From assembly GCA_018993265.1 (NCBI GenBank), contig JAGKSW010000010.1, positions 30,851 to 94,850 on the forward strand: 64,000 bases of DNA, in the 5' to 3' direction. This DNA is from Nostoc sp. TH1S01 (GTDB taxonomy: Bacteria > Cyanobacteriota > Cyanobacteriia > Cyanobacteriales > Nostocaceae). Below are positions 25,358-34,683 of the stretch, one piece after another (position 1 is the first letter of the stretch; each line of letters opens with the position of its first letter). The position numbers and the translations under genes were made by a program. The notes below the pieces were generated by a model that was not told the origin of the DNA, did no database searches, and saw only the letters and a list, made by a program, of their open reading frames with translations.

Positions 25358-27415
25358 ATGCCAAAACAAATTATCATCGCAGAGCAGCATCAAATCGCTG
25401 CCGTATTTTCTGAAGATCAAATACAAGAACTGGTTGTAGCCACAGGCCATCACCAAATCGGTGATATCTACTTAGGTGTAGTAGAAAACGTCTTACCCGG
25501 AATTGATGCCGCTTTTGTAAATATTGGTGACCCAGAGCGCAATGGCTTTATTCATGTCACTGACTTAGGCCCATTAAGGTTAAAGCGGACAGCCGCAGCC
25601 ATTACAGAACTATTAGCACCGCAGCAAAAAGTGTTGGTGCAAGTGATGAAAGAGCCAACGGGGACTAAAGGGCCACGGCTCACCGGTAACATTACTTTAC
25701 CTGGACGCTATGTAGTACTAATGCCTTACGGTCGGGGCGTGAATTTATCCCGCAGGATTAAAAGTGAAAATGAGCGCAACCGCCTCCGGGCGTTAGCAAT
25801 CTTAATCAAACCGGCGGGAATGGGTTTGTTGGTGCGTACAGAAGCCGAAGGCAAACCCGAAGAAGCCATCATGGAAGACTTGGAATTGCTGCAAAAACAA
25901 TGGGAAGCAATTCAACAAGAAGCACAATCAACCCGTGCGCCAGCCCTGTTGAATCGAGATGATGACTTTATTCAACGGGTATTACGAGATATGTACGGTG
26001 CAGATGTTAACCGGATTGTGGTTGATTCCAGCACTGGCTTAAAGCGAGTAAAACAGTACTTGCAGAACTGGAGTGGCGGACAAACACCACAAGGATTGTT
26101 AATTGATCATCACCGCGATCGCTCACCCATATTAGAATATTTCCGGATCAATGCCGCGATTCGGGAAGCCCTGAAACCAAGAGTTGATTTACCTTCTGGC
26201 GGCTACATTATTATTGAACCTACAGAAGCTCTTACAGTAATTGATGTTAACTCTGGTTCCTTTACGCGATCGGCAACAGCCAGAGAAACAGTATTGTGGA
26301 CAAACTGCGAAGCTGCTACAGAAATTGCCCGTCAATTGCGACTGCGGAATATTGCTGGGGTAATTGTTGTAGACTTCATTGATATGGAATCAAGGCGTGA
26401 CCAACTGCACGTTCTAGAGCATTTCAATAAAGCCCTGAAAGCAGACAAAGCTCGTCCTCAAATTGCCCAACTCACAGAACTCGGTTTAGTCGAACTGACT
26501 CGCAAGCGCCAAGGGCAGAACATTTACGAATTGTTTGGCGGTACTTGTCCAACCTGCGGTGGCTTAGGTCACGTTGTCCATCTCCCAGGCGAAACCGAAA
26601 CCCGCTTACCCACACCAGCAGAACTGCCAGAACGTTTTGTACCTTTACCACAAAGAGAACCACGTTTACCTGTAGCGCGCATTTCCGAACCCAGAGAAAG
26701 CTTTGATAGCTTTGGTGACAGTTTTGATACTGACAGCGACTTAAGCGCCTTAAATTTAGTTAATCATCCCAGCTATCACGAACTGGGTGATAACAATAAA
26801 CGCGGCAACCGCACCCGTCGCCGCAGAATTGGCATCAATGGCGCAAATGGTAAAGATGAGTCACGCCTAGCACCTAATCCTCTAGGTTTTGATAATGATA
26901 CTGACTTAGACCTAGATAATGAAGTTGACTTAAGCCCAACACCAGATATCCCTGCACCCACATTAGGTAAATCAGGTTGGACAGAAAGAGTCGAACGCAA
27001 TAAAGTCATTAAAACAGAACCTATCAAACCAGTGGTTGAACCACCGGAAATTAGAACTGTAGAAATGACTTTAGAAGAACAAGATGTTTTTGCATTGATG
27101 GGAATTTCCCCCTTAGTGAAATTGGATAGGGAAGTCAAAAATCCCAAATCAGTGATTATTAACATTGTTCAGCCAGGGCAAGGGACAAGTTCACCATCAG
27201 AACAGCCTTCAGAGGTGTCTATTCCTGAAACATTCACTCAGCCAATAACTCCACCACCCGTAGAATTAGAGGCAAAATCTTTACCCGAAGAACCAATAGA
27301 GTTAGAGGGATTTGCACCAACTGCTGAAGAAACTGAAGGAAATCTGACTGCTACAGGTAGCCGCCGCCGTCGCCGTCGTTCCTCGGCTGTAGAATCTGGT
27401 TCTGAGGAAAGTTAA
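25358..27415 (+). CDS. rne: Ribonuclease E (cyanobacterial Rne/Rng type)
   Basis: A 685-residue endoribonuclease, the main mRNA-decay and rRNA/tRNA processing enzyme. N-terminal S1 domain (HHQIGDIYLGVVENV, residues 28-120), RNase H-like and 5'-sensor parts, the catalytic Asp pair in 'VIDVNSGSF' and 'VVDFIDM', and the Zn-link 'CPTCGGLG' at about 393-400. The C-terminal 280 residues are disordered and end in RRRRRRSSA (residues 669-677), the nonapeptide known in Anabaena to recruit polynucleotide phosphorylase. The downstream rnhB start lies only eight bases away, so the two are co-transcribed. Confidence 0.95.
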   Translation: MPKQIIIAEQHQIAAVFSEDQIQELVVATGHHQIGDIYLGVVENVLPGIDAAFVNIGDPERNGFIHVTDLGPLRLKRTAAAITELLAPQQKVLVQVMKEPTGTKGPRLTGNITLPGRYVVLMPYGRGVNLSRRIKSENERNRLRALAILIKPAGMGLLVRTEAEGKPEEAIMEDLELLQKQWEAIQQEAQSTRAPALLNRDDDFIQRVLRDMYGADVNRIVVDSSTGLKRVKQYLQNWSGGQTPQGLLIDHHRDRSPILEYFRINAAIREALKPRVDLPSGGYIIIEPTEALTVIDVNSGSFTRSATARETVLWTNCEAATEIARQLRLRNIAGVIVVDFIDMESRRDQLHVLEHFNKALKADKARPQIAQLTELGLVELTRKRQGQNIYELFGGTCPTCGGLGHVVHLPGETETRLPTPAELPERFVPLPQREPRLPVARISEPRESFDSFGDSFDTDSDLSALNLVNHPSYHELGDNNKRGNRTRRRRIGINGANGKDESRLAPNPLGFDNDTDLDLDNEVDLSPTPDIPAPTLGKSGWTERVERNKVIKTEPIKPVVEPPEIRTVEMTLEEQDVFALMGISPLVKLDREVKNPKSVIINIVQPGQGTSSPSEQPSEVSIPETFTQPITPPPVELEAKSLPEEPIELEGFAPTAEETEGNLTATGSRRRRRRSSAVESGSEES

Positions 27416-27423
27416 GATGCTTT

Positions 27424-28089
27424 ATGGTAGAGATTCAACAAACTGCTGTTAATTCCCTACCAAATTTAGGTGAACTAGAATGGCTGGAGTTTTCGTCCAC
27501 TTTAGCGGGTATGTCTGGCTTAATTGCTGGCATCGATGAAGTTGGGCGTGGTGCTTTATTTGGCCCTGTAGTTGCAGCAGCCGTAATTTTACCAGCTGAC
27601 GCGTTCTCGCAATTGATTGCGGCTGGAATTAAAGATAGTAAAAAGCTGTCCAGTTCTAAAAGGGCAAAGTTAGCAGCACAAATTTGCCAACTAGCAACAG
27701 ACTGGAAAATCGGTTTTGCTGCAACGGCTGAAATTGATCAAATAAATATTTTGCAGGCGACATTGTTAGCCATGAAACGGGCTGTACTCAAACTAAAAGT
27801 ACAGCCTGTAATTTGCTTGGTTGATGGTAATCAAGCAATGAAAGATTTGCACATACCCCAACAAACAATAGTCAAAGGAGATGAGCGATCGCTTTCCATC
27901 GCAGCTGCTAGTATTGTTGCTAAAGTCTGGCGTGACGATTTAATACTGCGTCTAGCATCAAAATATCCTCAATACGACTTAGCCAAAAATAAAGGATACG
28001 GTAGCCCAAAACATTTACAGGCGTTGCGAGAATACGGTGCTTCATCTCTCCATCGTAAATCCTTTAGCCCTTGTCAAATCAGCGATTGA
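27424..28089 (+). CDS. rnhB: Ribonuclease HII
   Basis: A 221-residue RNase HII, which removes ribonucleotides and RNA primers from DNA. The acidic active site is visible in 'GIDEVGRGALFGPVV' (Asp, Glu), 'LVDGNQ' (Asp) and 'WRDDL' (Asp), with the 'KGDERSLSIAAASIVAK' block between. The first 30 residues are an extra N-terminal extension; an internal ATG at 'MSGLIAGIDEVG' would give the usual length of about 195. It follows rne by eight bases in an RNA-metabolism operon. Confidence 0.93.
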   Translation: MVEIQQTAVNSLPNLGELEWLEFSSTLAGMSGLIAGIDEVGRGALFGPVVAAAVILPADAFSQLIAAGIKDSKKLSSSKRAKLAAQICQLATDWKIGFAATAEIDQINILQATLLAMKRAVLKLKVQPVICLVDGNQAMKDLHIPQQTIVKGDERSLSIAAASIVAKVWRDDLILRLASKYPQYDLAKNKGYGSPKHLQALREYGASSLHRKSFSPCQISD

Positions 28090-28094
28090 TTCTT

Positions 28095-28143
28095 TGTCAT
28101 TTGTCTTTTGTCATTCCCATAAAATCACCAGAGACAAATGACA
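28095..28143. terminator. Bidirectional terminator-like inverted repeat
   Basis: tgtcatttgtct (28095-28106) and agacaaatgaca (28132-28143) are perfect complements between the convergent rnhB and DUF1997 genes; the arms are made of STRR-type 'catttgt' heptamers. Confidence 0.6.
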
Positions 28144-28153
28144 AGGGAGTAAA

Positions 28154-28741
28154 TTACTCCAAATTCAAAATTGGCAACTCACTGCTATCTTCTTGTAAAG
28201 ATTTGGCTTTCATTTGTAATATTACCCAATGACGATAATCTGCCAATAATTGATGTAATAATCTTTGCTTAACTGTTACTAATACACTCTTGAGTAAGCC
28301 ATTGCCAGTAGCTTCTAAAATTGGTTTTGGAGTGAAAGAAAGTGGCGGTGGCAGTTCTACTTGTACTTCTAAATCGGCTCTGCCTTCCAGACGAGTACCA
28401 CTACTAGATTGATGGGGTGATAAATAACCTTGTAAATGAAGAGAAAAACGTTGGTTAATATACTCAACACCTCTAATTTCACAACCTACTGAACGCAAAT
28501 AAATGACACCATTTGATTCTGCCCAAACTCTCATGTCTACAGTCGGCTGAATGCTTAATGTCATAAAAGATAAAGGACGCATTTTTAACCGAAATACTTC
28601 CTCAGAGAGTTGTTGAATACGACTATTATCAACTAAAGCATTCACCAATCTTTGAGGCTGCCGCAAGTAATGCTGAATAGGAATAGGCTGTTGCGGTACA
28701 GCAATTTTTACCGATTGAGAAGCAGTAAATCTGGTAGGCAT
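28154..28741 (-). CDS. DUF1997 family protein
   Basis: A 195-residue soluble protein of the plant/cyanobacterial DUF1997 family, a SRPBCC-like beta-rich fold ('VFRLKMRPLSFMTLSIQPTVDMRVW', 'LHLQGYLSP', 'ADLEVQVELPPPLSFTPKPILEATGNGLL'). Function unknown; the plant homologues are plastid proteins. Single gene, convergent with rnhB. Confidence 0.8.
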   Translation of the reverse strand: MPTRFTASQSVKIAVPQQPIPIQHYLRQPQRLVNALVDNSRIQQLSEEVFRLKMRPLSFMTLSIQPTVDMRVWAESNGVIYLRSVGCEIRGVEYINQRFSLHLQGYLSPHQSSSGTRLEGRADLEVQVELPPPLSFTPKPILEATGNGLLKSVLVTVKQRLLHQLLADYRHWVILQMKAKSLQEDSSELPILNLE

Positions 28742-29143
28742 GATTTTGCAGACAGCAGTTATTTGATACTTTTATATAGTAATAAATTTGGTGTAATTAT
28801 TATTTTAATGGAATCAAAATATTAAGATAGATAATACTTATGCTTACCCTAAAATATGAACAATAAATTTATTTAATATAAAAATTTAAAAAAGTACTAA
28901 CTTTATTATTATAAATCAAATCGCAGTTATTTTGTAATAATACTTTTTTAAGTATAAATAGGATAAAGTTTAAAAAATATACCAGTATTAAAATAAGAAT
29001 CTGCTCAAGCGATATCATGTCGGGGTAATCAGTGATGATTCAGCACATCTGTGCTGAAAAACAAAACTCTTCTTCCCCCTGCTCCCTGCCCCCTGCGGTC
29101 TATATGATAAGTCTTTTACAGGACACGATATGACATTGTATTC
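28742..29143. other. AT-rich divergent region with a 9-bp hairpin
   Basis: 402 bases without a gene. 28742-28990 is extremely AT-rich. At 29039-29058 TTCAGCACA and TGTGCTGAA form a perfect palindrome with a 2-nt loop, followed by a 'ccctgctccctgccccctg' STRR-like tract. Promoters of the DUF1997 and glycosyltransferase genes must lie here. Confidence 0.5.
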
Positions 29144-30799
29144 ATGAAGCACCGCTTTCACTTATTGTTACTGTTATTTTGGTTAGCCATTGGTACAGCC
29201 CTACGCTTTTTGCGTCTGGCCTCTTTGCCCCCCTGGACTGATGAGTGTGCCACGATGGTTTTTAGCCTGGGAAATAGCTTTCGCACAGTACCACTCAATG
29301 AAATTATTAGTTCAGATATACTTTTACAACCATTACAAGCTAACCCAGCAGTGGGAATTAATGCTGTTATTGAACGATTATTAACTGAAAGTACTCATCC
29401 TCCTGTTTATTTTGTGTTAGCTCATTTCTGGATGAAGATTTTCTCGCCAGCAGGAGAATTAGCCTCGATTTGGGTGGCGCGATCGCTCAGTGCTGTGCTA
29501 GGTGTTGTATCAATTCCCGCTATATTTGGCATTGCCTATCTTACCTTTCGTTCTAAGTTAGTAGGGCAAATGGCGGCTGCGATGATGGCAGTCTCGCCTT
29601 TGGCTGTGTTTCTAGGTAGGGAAGCACGACATTATACTTTGGCAATGTTACTGATCATTGCTTCTTTATGCTGCTGTGTAAAAGCAATTCAAAATATCCA
29701 TCGTCAGCAAGTCCTACCTATATGCTTGGTCTTGACTTGGGTAGCCATTAATAGTTTAGGGGTCGCCACTCATTATTTTTTCGCTCTAACTCTAGCTACG
29801 GAAGCTTTAGTTTTATTTGTACATCTTTGGCGCAACCGTCAGCAAAATACTCAACAAACCTATTGGCGCAGTTGCATAGCTATTCTGGGTACGCTGATGG
29901 GATGTGTTGTTTGGATACCATTGCTACAAAGTATTCCCAGTAATGACCTAACAAACTGGGTGGCTATTAGTAATCCTCATACTAGGTGGTTAGAACCAAT
30001 AGGGCGGTTGTTGCTGTGGAATATGAGTATGCTGTTGCTTTTACCTTCAGCACTGACCAGCTTACCTCTAGAAATTATGATTGTGTCTGGTGTAGCAACT
30101 TTTTTATTTTTGTGGTGGAGTTTGCCTAAGCTCAGTTATGGACTAAAAACTCTCAAGGATAATCCTCATGAGGTTTTAGGAATACAAATTTTGAGTGGTT
30201 ATATTTTTATAGCCATTTTCTTATGTTTATTTTTTACCTATGGTTTAGGCAAAGATTTAACTTTAGCAGCCCGGTTTCAATTTGTATATGCGCCAGCAAT
30301 AATTTTGCTATTAGGTGCTGCATTAGCAGGCTTTTGGCAACATCAGCTGAATGGTAAAGTTGCGGTCACGATAATTTTGCTGATGGCGCTGTTAGGCGGT
30401 GTGACTGTAAGTTGGAATCTTGGCTATCTGCAAAATCAACGTCCAGATATTCTTGCCGCACTCATATCTCAAGCATCTTCAAATAACGTATTAATCGCTA
30501 CAACGCATATTCATCATGGGCAAACTGGTAGAATGATGGGATTAGCTTGGGAATTTCAAAAACAACCTGATTCTCGTGTACAGTTTTTCTTAGCTGGTAA
30601 AGATGCAGACAATCAAAGTTATACCCAAGCAGTGCAAATATTACAAGACAAAATAGCTACAATTCAGCGACCTATAGATTTATGGTTAGTTGAATTCCGT
30701 ACACCTATCAATTTGTCATCCCAGCAATGTTTTCCTGATACAGAATATGGTAAATCTGCTGGTGAATATAATTACAAACTGTATCGTTGTCCAAGATAA
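29144..30799 (+). CDS. Glycosyltransferase family 39-type membrane protein (GT-C fold)
   Basis: A 551-residue polytopic membrane protein with about 10-11 hydrophobic helices. After the first helix comes 'PPWTDECATM' with D33-E34, the Asp-Glu motif of the first periplasmic loop in GT-C enzymes that use lipid-linked sugars (PMT/ArnT/GT39). The C-terminal 100 residues are soluble. The acceptor is unknown: exopolysaccharide, glycolipid or protein. Single gene, followed by pheA after 110 bases. Confidence 0.8.
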   Translation: MKHRFHLLLLLFWLAIGTALRFLRLASLPPWTDECATMVFSLGNSFRTVPLNEIISSDILLQPLQANPAVGINAVIERLLTESTHPPVYFVLAHFWMKIFSPAGELASIWVARSLSAVLGVVSIPAIFGIAYLTFRSKLVGQMAAAMMAVSPLAVFLGREARHYTLAMLLIIASLCCCVKAIQNIHRQQVLPICLVLTWVAINSLGVATHYFFALTLATEALVLFVHLWRNRQQNTQQTYWRSCIAILGTLMGCVVWIPLLQSIPSNDLTNWVAISNPHTRWLEPIGRLLLWNMSMLLLLPSALTSLPLEIMIVSGVATFLFLWWSLPKLSYGLKTLKDNPHEVLGIQILSGYIFIAIFLCLFFTYGLGKDLTLAARFQFVYAPAIILLLGAALAGFWQHQLNGKVAVTIILLMALLGGVTVSWNLGYLQNQRPDILAALISQASSNNVLIATTHIHHGQTGRMMGLAWEFQKQPDSRVQFFLAGKDADNQSYTQAVQILQDKIATIQRPIDLWLVEFRTPINLSSQQCFPDTEYGKSAGEYNYKLYRCPR

Positions 30800-30910
30800 A
30801 ACATCTGTATGAGGTAAAACAAAGCAATTTAAATCAAGTTTTGTTTCTTTAAGGCTGGGTTTGCCTGCGGTATAGTCTATGAATCTAACAATAATTTCTG
30901 CTCAAACTTT

Positions 30911-31789
30911 ATGTCTCTCTCTATTGCTCATTTAGGCCCACCAGGTACTTATGCAGAACAAGCGGCAGTTTTATATGTCAACTGGCTAAGCAAAACAACG
31001 GGAATTGAAGCGGCTTTATGCCCATACCCTAGCATCGCTCAGTCACTCCAAGCAGTCGCGGCAGGCAAAACTCAATTAGCGGTTGTACCAGTAGAAAATT
31101 CCATTGAAGGTAGTGTGACTATGACAATGGATGCGCTATGGCAATTGGATAGTTTGCAAATTCAATTGGCCTTAGTTATGCCCATTATTCATACTTTAAT
31201 TTCTGGCGCTCCTGGTTTAGATCACATTCAGAAGGTTTACTCACACCCTCAAGCTTTAGCACAATGTCAAAATTGGTTAGGTAAATTTCTGCCAAATGTA
31301 GAAATCATTTCGAGTAATTCCACAACAGAAGCCCTACAATTACTACAACAAGATTTAACAGCAGCTGCGATCGCATCTTCTAGAGCCGCCCAACTCTATA
31401 ATTTGCCAATTCTCGCTCAAGGTATTAATGATTATCCAGAAAACTGTACTCGCTTTTGGGTAGTGAGTCAAAATAACGCAATATTTGACTATCACACTAA
31501 TAATTTAAATCCTACTCATAGCTCTGTCGCTTTTAGTGTCCCTGCAAATATACCTGGTGCGTTAATCAAACCGCTGCAAGTATTTGCTGAACTAGGAATT
31601 AATCTTAGCAGAATCGAATCTCGCCCTACTAAGCGATCGCTTGGAGAATATGTGTTTTTTATTGACCTTGAGGCAGATGTTAAAGAACCAAAGATGCACT
31701 CTGCCATAGCAGATTTAATGAATTACATAGAAATTATCAAAATTTTTGGTAGCTATGCAGTCTTATCATTTAGCACTCTTGAATCTTAA
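30911..31789 (+). CDS. pheA: Prephenate dehydratase
   Basis: A 292-residue monofunctional enzyme turning prephenate into phenylpyruvate in phenylalanine synthesis. The catalytic domain covers residues 1-185 ('HLGPPGTYAEQAA', 'VPVENSIEGSV', 'ENCTRFWVVS' with the catalytic Thr-Arg-Phe) and the ACT regulatory domain 206-290, with 'INLSRIESRPTKRSLGEY' as the Phe-binding ESRP motif, so feedback inhibition is expected. No chorismate mutase domain. Confidence 0.93.
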   Translation: MSLSIAHLGPPGTYAEQAAVLYVNWLSKTTGIEAALCPYPSIAQSLQAVAAGKTQLAVVPVENSIEGSVTMTMDALWQLDSLQIQLALVMPIIHTLISGAPGLDHIQKVYSHPQALAQCQNWLGKFLPNVEIISSNSTTEALQLLQQDLTAAAIASSRAAQLYNLPILAQGINDYPENCTRFWVVSQNNAIFDYHTNNLNPTHSSVAFSVPANIPGALIKPLQVFAELGINLSRIESRPTKRSLGEYVFFIDLEADVKEPKMHSAIADLMNYIEIIKIFGSYAVLSFSTLES

Positions 31790-31968
31790 TTCTCAAATCA
31801 ACATGATTATTTACTTAAATCTGGAAATATATTGAATGTGAAAAGTTATTTGATGCACATATTTTAAGCATTAAAATTTGATGCACACATCTTTCAGCTA
31901 TTCATGGTCAATCATATAATTCTGATACTTGTTGAATCGCAGAAAATTTTTTTACACAATAGAATTTT

Positions 31969-33144
31969 ATGACCATGAATAAATGCTTGTCTCTGGCAAC
32001 TGCAAGTAGTATAGTTTTAAATCTACTCAATGCAGATCCTTCCCTAGCTTTTTCTTTTACTAAAATTACTGATAACCAAAGTTCCTTTAATTCTGTAGGT
32101 TTATTTTCCTCCATTAACAACGAAGGTGTTGTGGCTTTTTCAACTAACATTGATAGCAATGGCTATGCAACTGGTATCTTCACTGGTAATGGTAGGGTAA
32201 CTACTAAAATTGCTGATAATACTAGTTCTTTTAGCGTCTTCTCTCCAGTTGCCACAATTAATAACGCAGGCACTGTTGCCTTTTCAGCTAATTTAGATGA
32301 TACAAGTAATGGAATTTTCTTGAGTAATGGAGGCGTAATCACACCTATCGCCAATAGTCCCTATTCTCGTGGCTTGGGAGATCCAGTAATTAACAATTTA
32401 GGCCAAGTAGTATTCTCTGCACGCTTAAATACAGGAGGTGTTGGTATCTTCACCAGTAACGGAGTTGAAACTTCTTTGATTGCTGACACTAATAATGGTT
32501 ATACAGTTCTAGATACTTATGATATTAGCGATCGCAACGCTGTGGTTTTTTCAGCTGGTTTGAATACTGGTGGACGTGGCATATTTATTTATCAAGGTGA
32601 AACTACCACACCTGTAGTTGAAACTAATGGAGAGTTTGACTTTTTGTCCTCACCTACACTAAATAACGAAAACACAATTGCTTTTAGAGGTGTTTTAGAT
32701 AATTACACAAGTGAGGGAATATTCACAGTTCAGAATGGAACCATCAACACTATTGCGGATGATAGCGGCCCCTTTAGTTCCTTCTCTAATCCTGCTATCA
32801 ATAACGAAGGCATAGTTGCTTTCCAAGGTAGTTTGGACACAGGCGGTTTTGGTATTTATATAGGGTCAGACCCAGTAGCTGATAAAGTTATTGCTGTAGG
32901 TGATATTTTATTTGGCTCTAGAGTAGTAGACCTTTCTTTTTCTAATCAAGGTCTCAATGATGTCAATCAACTTGCTTTTTATGCCGAACTAGCAAATGGG
33001 ACTACTGGGATATTCCGTGCTAATCTCAACCAGTCTTCACCACCTGTGCCTACACCTACTTTATTACCAGGAATTTTGATGTTAGGCTTTTTTGGGAGGA
33101 TGTTCCACTTCAAGGCTAAGCGGATGGCACAAGAACAGAACTAG
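31969..33144 (+). CDS. Exported repeat protein with PEP-CTERM-like anchor (DUF7453-like)
   Basis: A 391-residue exported protein: signal peptide 1-27 ('CLSLATASSIVLNLLNADPSLAF'-type core), then about seven repeats of roughly 45 residues with the pattern 'INNxGxVAFSAxLxTGGxGIFxxNG', and a C-terminal 'PVPTPTLLPGILMLGFFG' plus basic tail, which is the sorting signal of the cyanobacterial PEP-CTERM type. The repeat units look like DUF7453 beta-propeller blades; that name is from memory. Probably surface-exposed. Single gene. Confidence 0.8.
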   Translation: MTMNKCLSLATASSIVLNLLNADPSLAFSFTKITDNQSSFNSVGLFSSINNEGVVAFSTNIDSNGYATGIFTGNGRVTTKIADNTSSFSVFSPVATINNAGTVAFSANLDDTSNGIFLSNGGVITPIANSPYSRGLGDPVINNLGQVVFSARLNTGGVGIFTSNGVETSLIADTNNGYTVLDTYDISDRNAVVFSAGLNTGGRGIFIYQGETTTPVVETNGEFDFLSSPTLNNENTIAFRGVLDNYTSEGIFTVQNGTINTIADDSGPFSSFSNPAINNEGIVAFQGSLDTGGFGIYIGSDPVADKVIAVGDILFGSRVVDLSFSNQGLNDVNQLAFYAELANGTTGIFRANLNQSSPPVPTPTLLPGILMLGFFGRMFHFKAKRMAQEQN

Positions 33145-33179
33145 GCAAAAAATTGTTAGTAAGCTTGATTTATCAAACT

Positions 33180-33227
33180 ACCCTTTAGGTTTACCAGTTC
33201 CCACAGTGATAAAACAACCTAAAGGGT
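33180..33227 (+). terminator. Hairpin after PEP-CTERM-like gene
   Basis: accctttaggtt (33180-33191) pairs perfectly with aacctaaagggt (33216-33227) across a 24-nt loop, 36 bases after the stop. No long T-run, so termination is probable rather than certain. Confidence 0.55.
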
Positions 33228-33360
33228 GAGTTTACAAAGTCGTATCAGAAGTGTTTGTGTTATTGCATAGCGATTACTCTTGCAATAACAGATAATCAAG
33301 AATTCTGAAGTAGAACGCCAAGAAATCTTAGACTCTGCCTAAGCCTTAATTAATCTTCGC

Positions 33361-34011
33361 CTACGACTTCTGATTAAAAGTATCTTTTAGTACAGAACGC
33401 GCTGCTAAATGATTACGAGTAGAAGTTAAAATTTCTGCTTCTCGTTCTAAGCGAGCAGCAGTATCTTGCATTTCTAGCAATGACTGTTGTTCGGCTGCCA
33501 CACCATAGAGGTTACTAGCTACCCAGTAAGATAGCTCTATTGGCAAGTCTGGTAATTCTTCTGGCAGTTCAATATTTTGTTCTGTTAACTTAGCTGAGAG
33601 ACGTACTACATCTTTGAGTAGTTGTTCAACTTCTGCTCCCAAAGGACGTAAATCCTTACTAGGTGGTTCATCTTCTATCCACTGCACCAAACCAACGCGA
33701 TAAGGCTTTTCTCGCACATACTCTAATACACGAAACCTTTGCTGTCCCAAAGTCAGCATCTTCATCCGGTCGTCTGGTAGGCGTTGGTAATGAATGATTT
33801 CTGCACAACAGCCAACGTTAGCAATTGTACCTTTTACTGGATCGACCATTACTACTCCGAACCTGCGATCGCTTTCCAAAATCGTGTTCATCATGATTCG
33901 GTAGCGAAATTCAAAAATGTGTAAGGGTAATGGTCTAGTAGGAAACAGAACTACTTCGGGTAACGGGAACAGAGGTAGTTCACGAACAGCAATTCTAGAA
34001 GAAGATGTCAT
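33361..34011 (-). CDS. LON substrate-binding-domain protein
   Basis: A 216-residue stand-alone Lon N-terminal (LON_substr_bdg) domain: 'RELPLFPLPEVVLFPTRPLPLHIFEFRYRIMM' at the start, then 'GQQRFRVLEYVREKPYRVG'. There is no AAA+ or protease domain, so it is not Lon itself. Such single-domain proteins are frequent in cyanobacteria and plastids; the role is unknown, perhaps substrate recognition. The C-terminal 70 residues are a helical bundle. Confidence 0.85.
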   Translation of the reverse strand: MTSSSRIAVRELPLFPLPEVVLFPTRPLPLHIFEFRYRIMMNTILESDRRFGVVMVDPVKGTIANVGCCAEIIHYQRLPDDRMKMLTLGQQRFRVLEYVREKPYRVGLVQWIEDEPPSKDLRPLGAEVEQLLKDVVRLSAKLTEQNIELPEELPDLPIELSYWVASNLYGVAAEQQSLLEMQDTAARLEREAEILTSTRNHLAARSVLKDTFNQKS

Positions 34012-34095
34012 TGTTACCTTAGTATAAATTTAATTTTAAAAATTTATTGTTCTCTGCTTTCCCGTAATTTGTTTACATTCTATCACTAAATAAAA

Positions 34096-34122
34096 AGCCC
34101 TGAGATCAATTTTCTCAGGGCT
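34096..34122 (-). terminator. Rho-independent terminator after rpsJ
   Basis: agccctgaga / tctcagggct with a 7-nt loop; read on the minus strand it is followed by TTTTTATTT, 68 bases after the rpsJ stop. Confidence 0.88.
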
Positions 34123-34189
34123 AGTTCAGTATTCACACTATAGTCAATGGTCAATAATAATTTTTTTATAACTATTGACTCTTGGCTAA

Positions 34190-34507
34190 CTAAAGTTTGA
34201 CTTCAATATCCACACCCGATGGCAAATCTAGCTTCATTAAAGCATCAATAGTTTTGGAGGAAGGCTGGTAGATGTCAATAATTCGGCGGTGAGTCCGGGT
34301 TTCAAAATGTTCGCGCGAATCCTTGTCTACGTGAGGCGAGCGCAGCACGCAATAGATTTTCCGTTTTGTAGGTAAGGGAATTGGGCCTATGGCTGTAGCG
34401 TTAGTCCGGTTAGCTGTGTCTACAATCTTCTCGCAAGATGTATCCAATAATCGACGATCAAAAGCTTTTAAACGAATTCTGATTTTCTGCTGTTGTAGAG
34501 TTGCCAT
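34190..34507 (-). CDS. rpsJ: 30S ribosomal protein S10
   Basis: A 105-residue S10 of the small subunit head, also NusE in transcription antitermination. '[21 protein letters not shown]' and '[35 protein letters not shown]' are diagnostic. In cyanobacteria it closes the str cluster after tuf instead of opening the S10 operon. Here a terminator and an STRR separate it from tuf. Confidence 0.97.
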   Translation of the reverse strand: MATLQQQKIRIRLKAFDRRLLDTSCEKIVDTANRTNATAIGPIPLPTKRKIYCVLRSPHVDKDSREHFETRTHRRIIDIYQPSSKTIDALMKLDLPSGVDIEVKL

Positions 34508-34535
34508 CTTTAATTTTCCAGGTTCTGTTTTATGG

Positions 34536-34570
34536 GGGAGTCGGGAGTCGGGAGTCGGGAGTCGGGAGTA
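34536..34570. repeat. STRR: GGGAGTC heptamers
   Basis: Four tandem GGGAGTC units and one variant between rpsJ and tuf. Confidence 0.88.
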
Positions 34571-34629
34571 GTTTGTTGATCCTACTGCCTATTCCCCATT
34601 TTCTACTCCCTCAATTAAGTTCAGATAAA

Positions 34630-34661
34630 AGAGCAGAGAGGCATTCTACCATCTCTGCTCT
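34630..34661 (-). terminator. Terminator after tuf
   Basis: agagcagaga / tctctgctct with a 12-nt loop; on the minus strand the stem is followed by TTTTATC, 23 bases after the tuf stop. It should uncouple rpsJ from tuf at least partly. Confidence 0.82.
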
Positions 34662-34683
34662 TAGTTATTAGAGTAAAAGGGTA

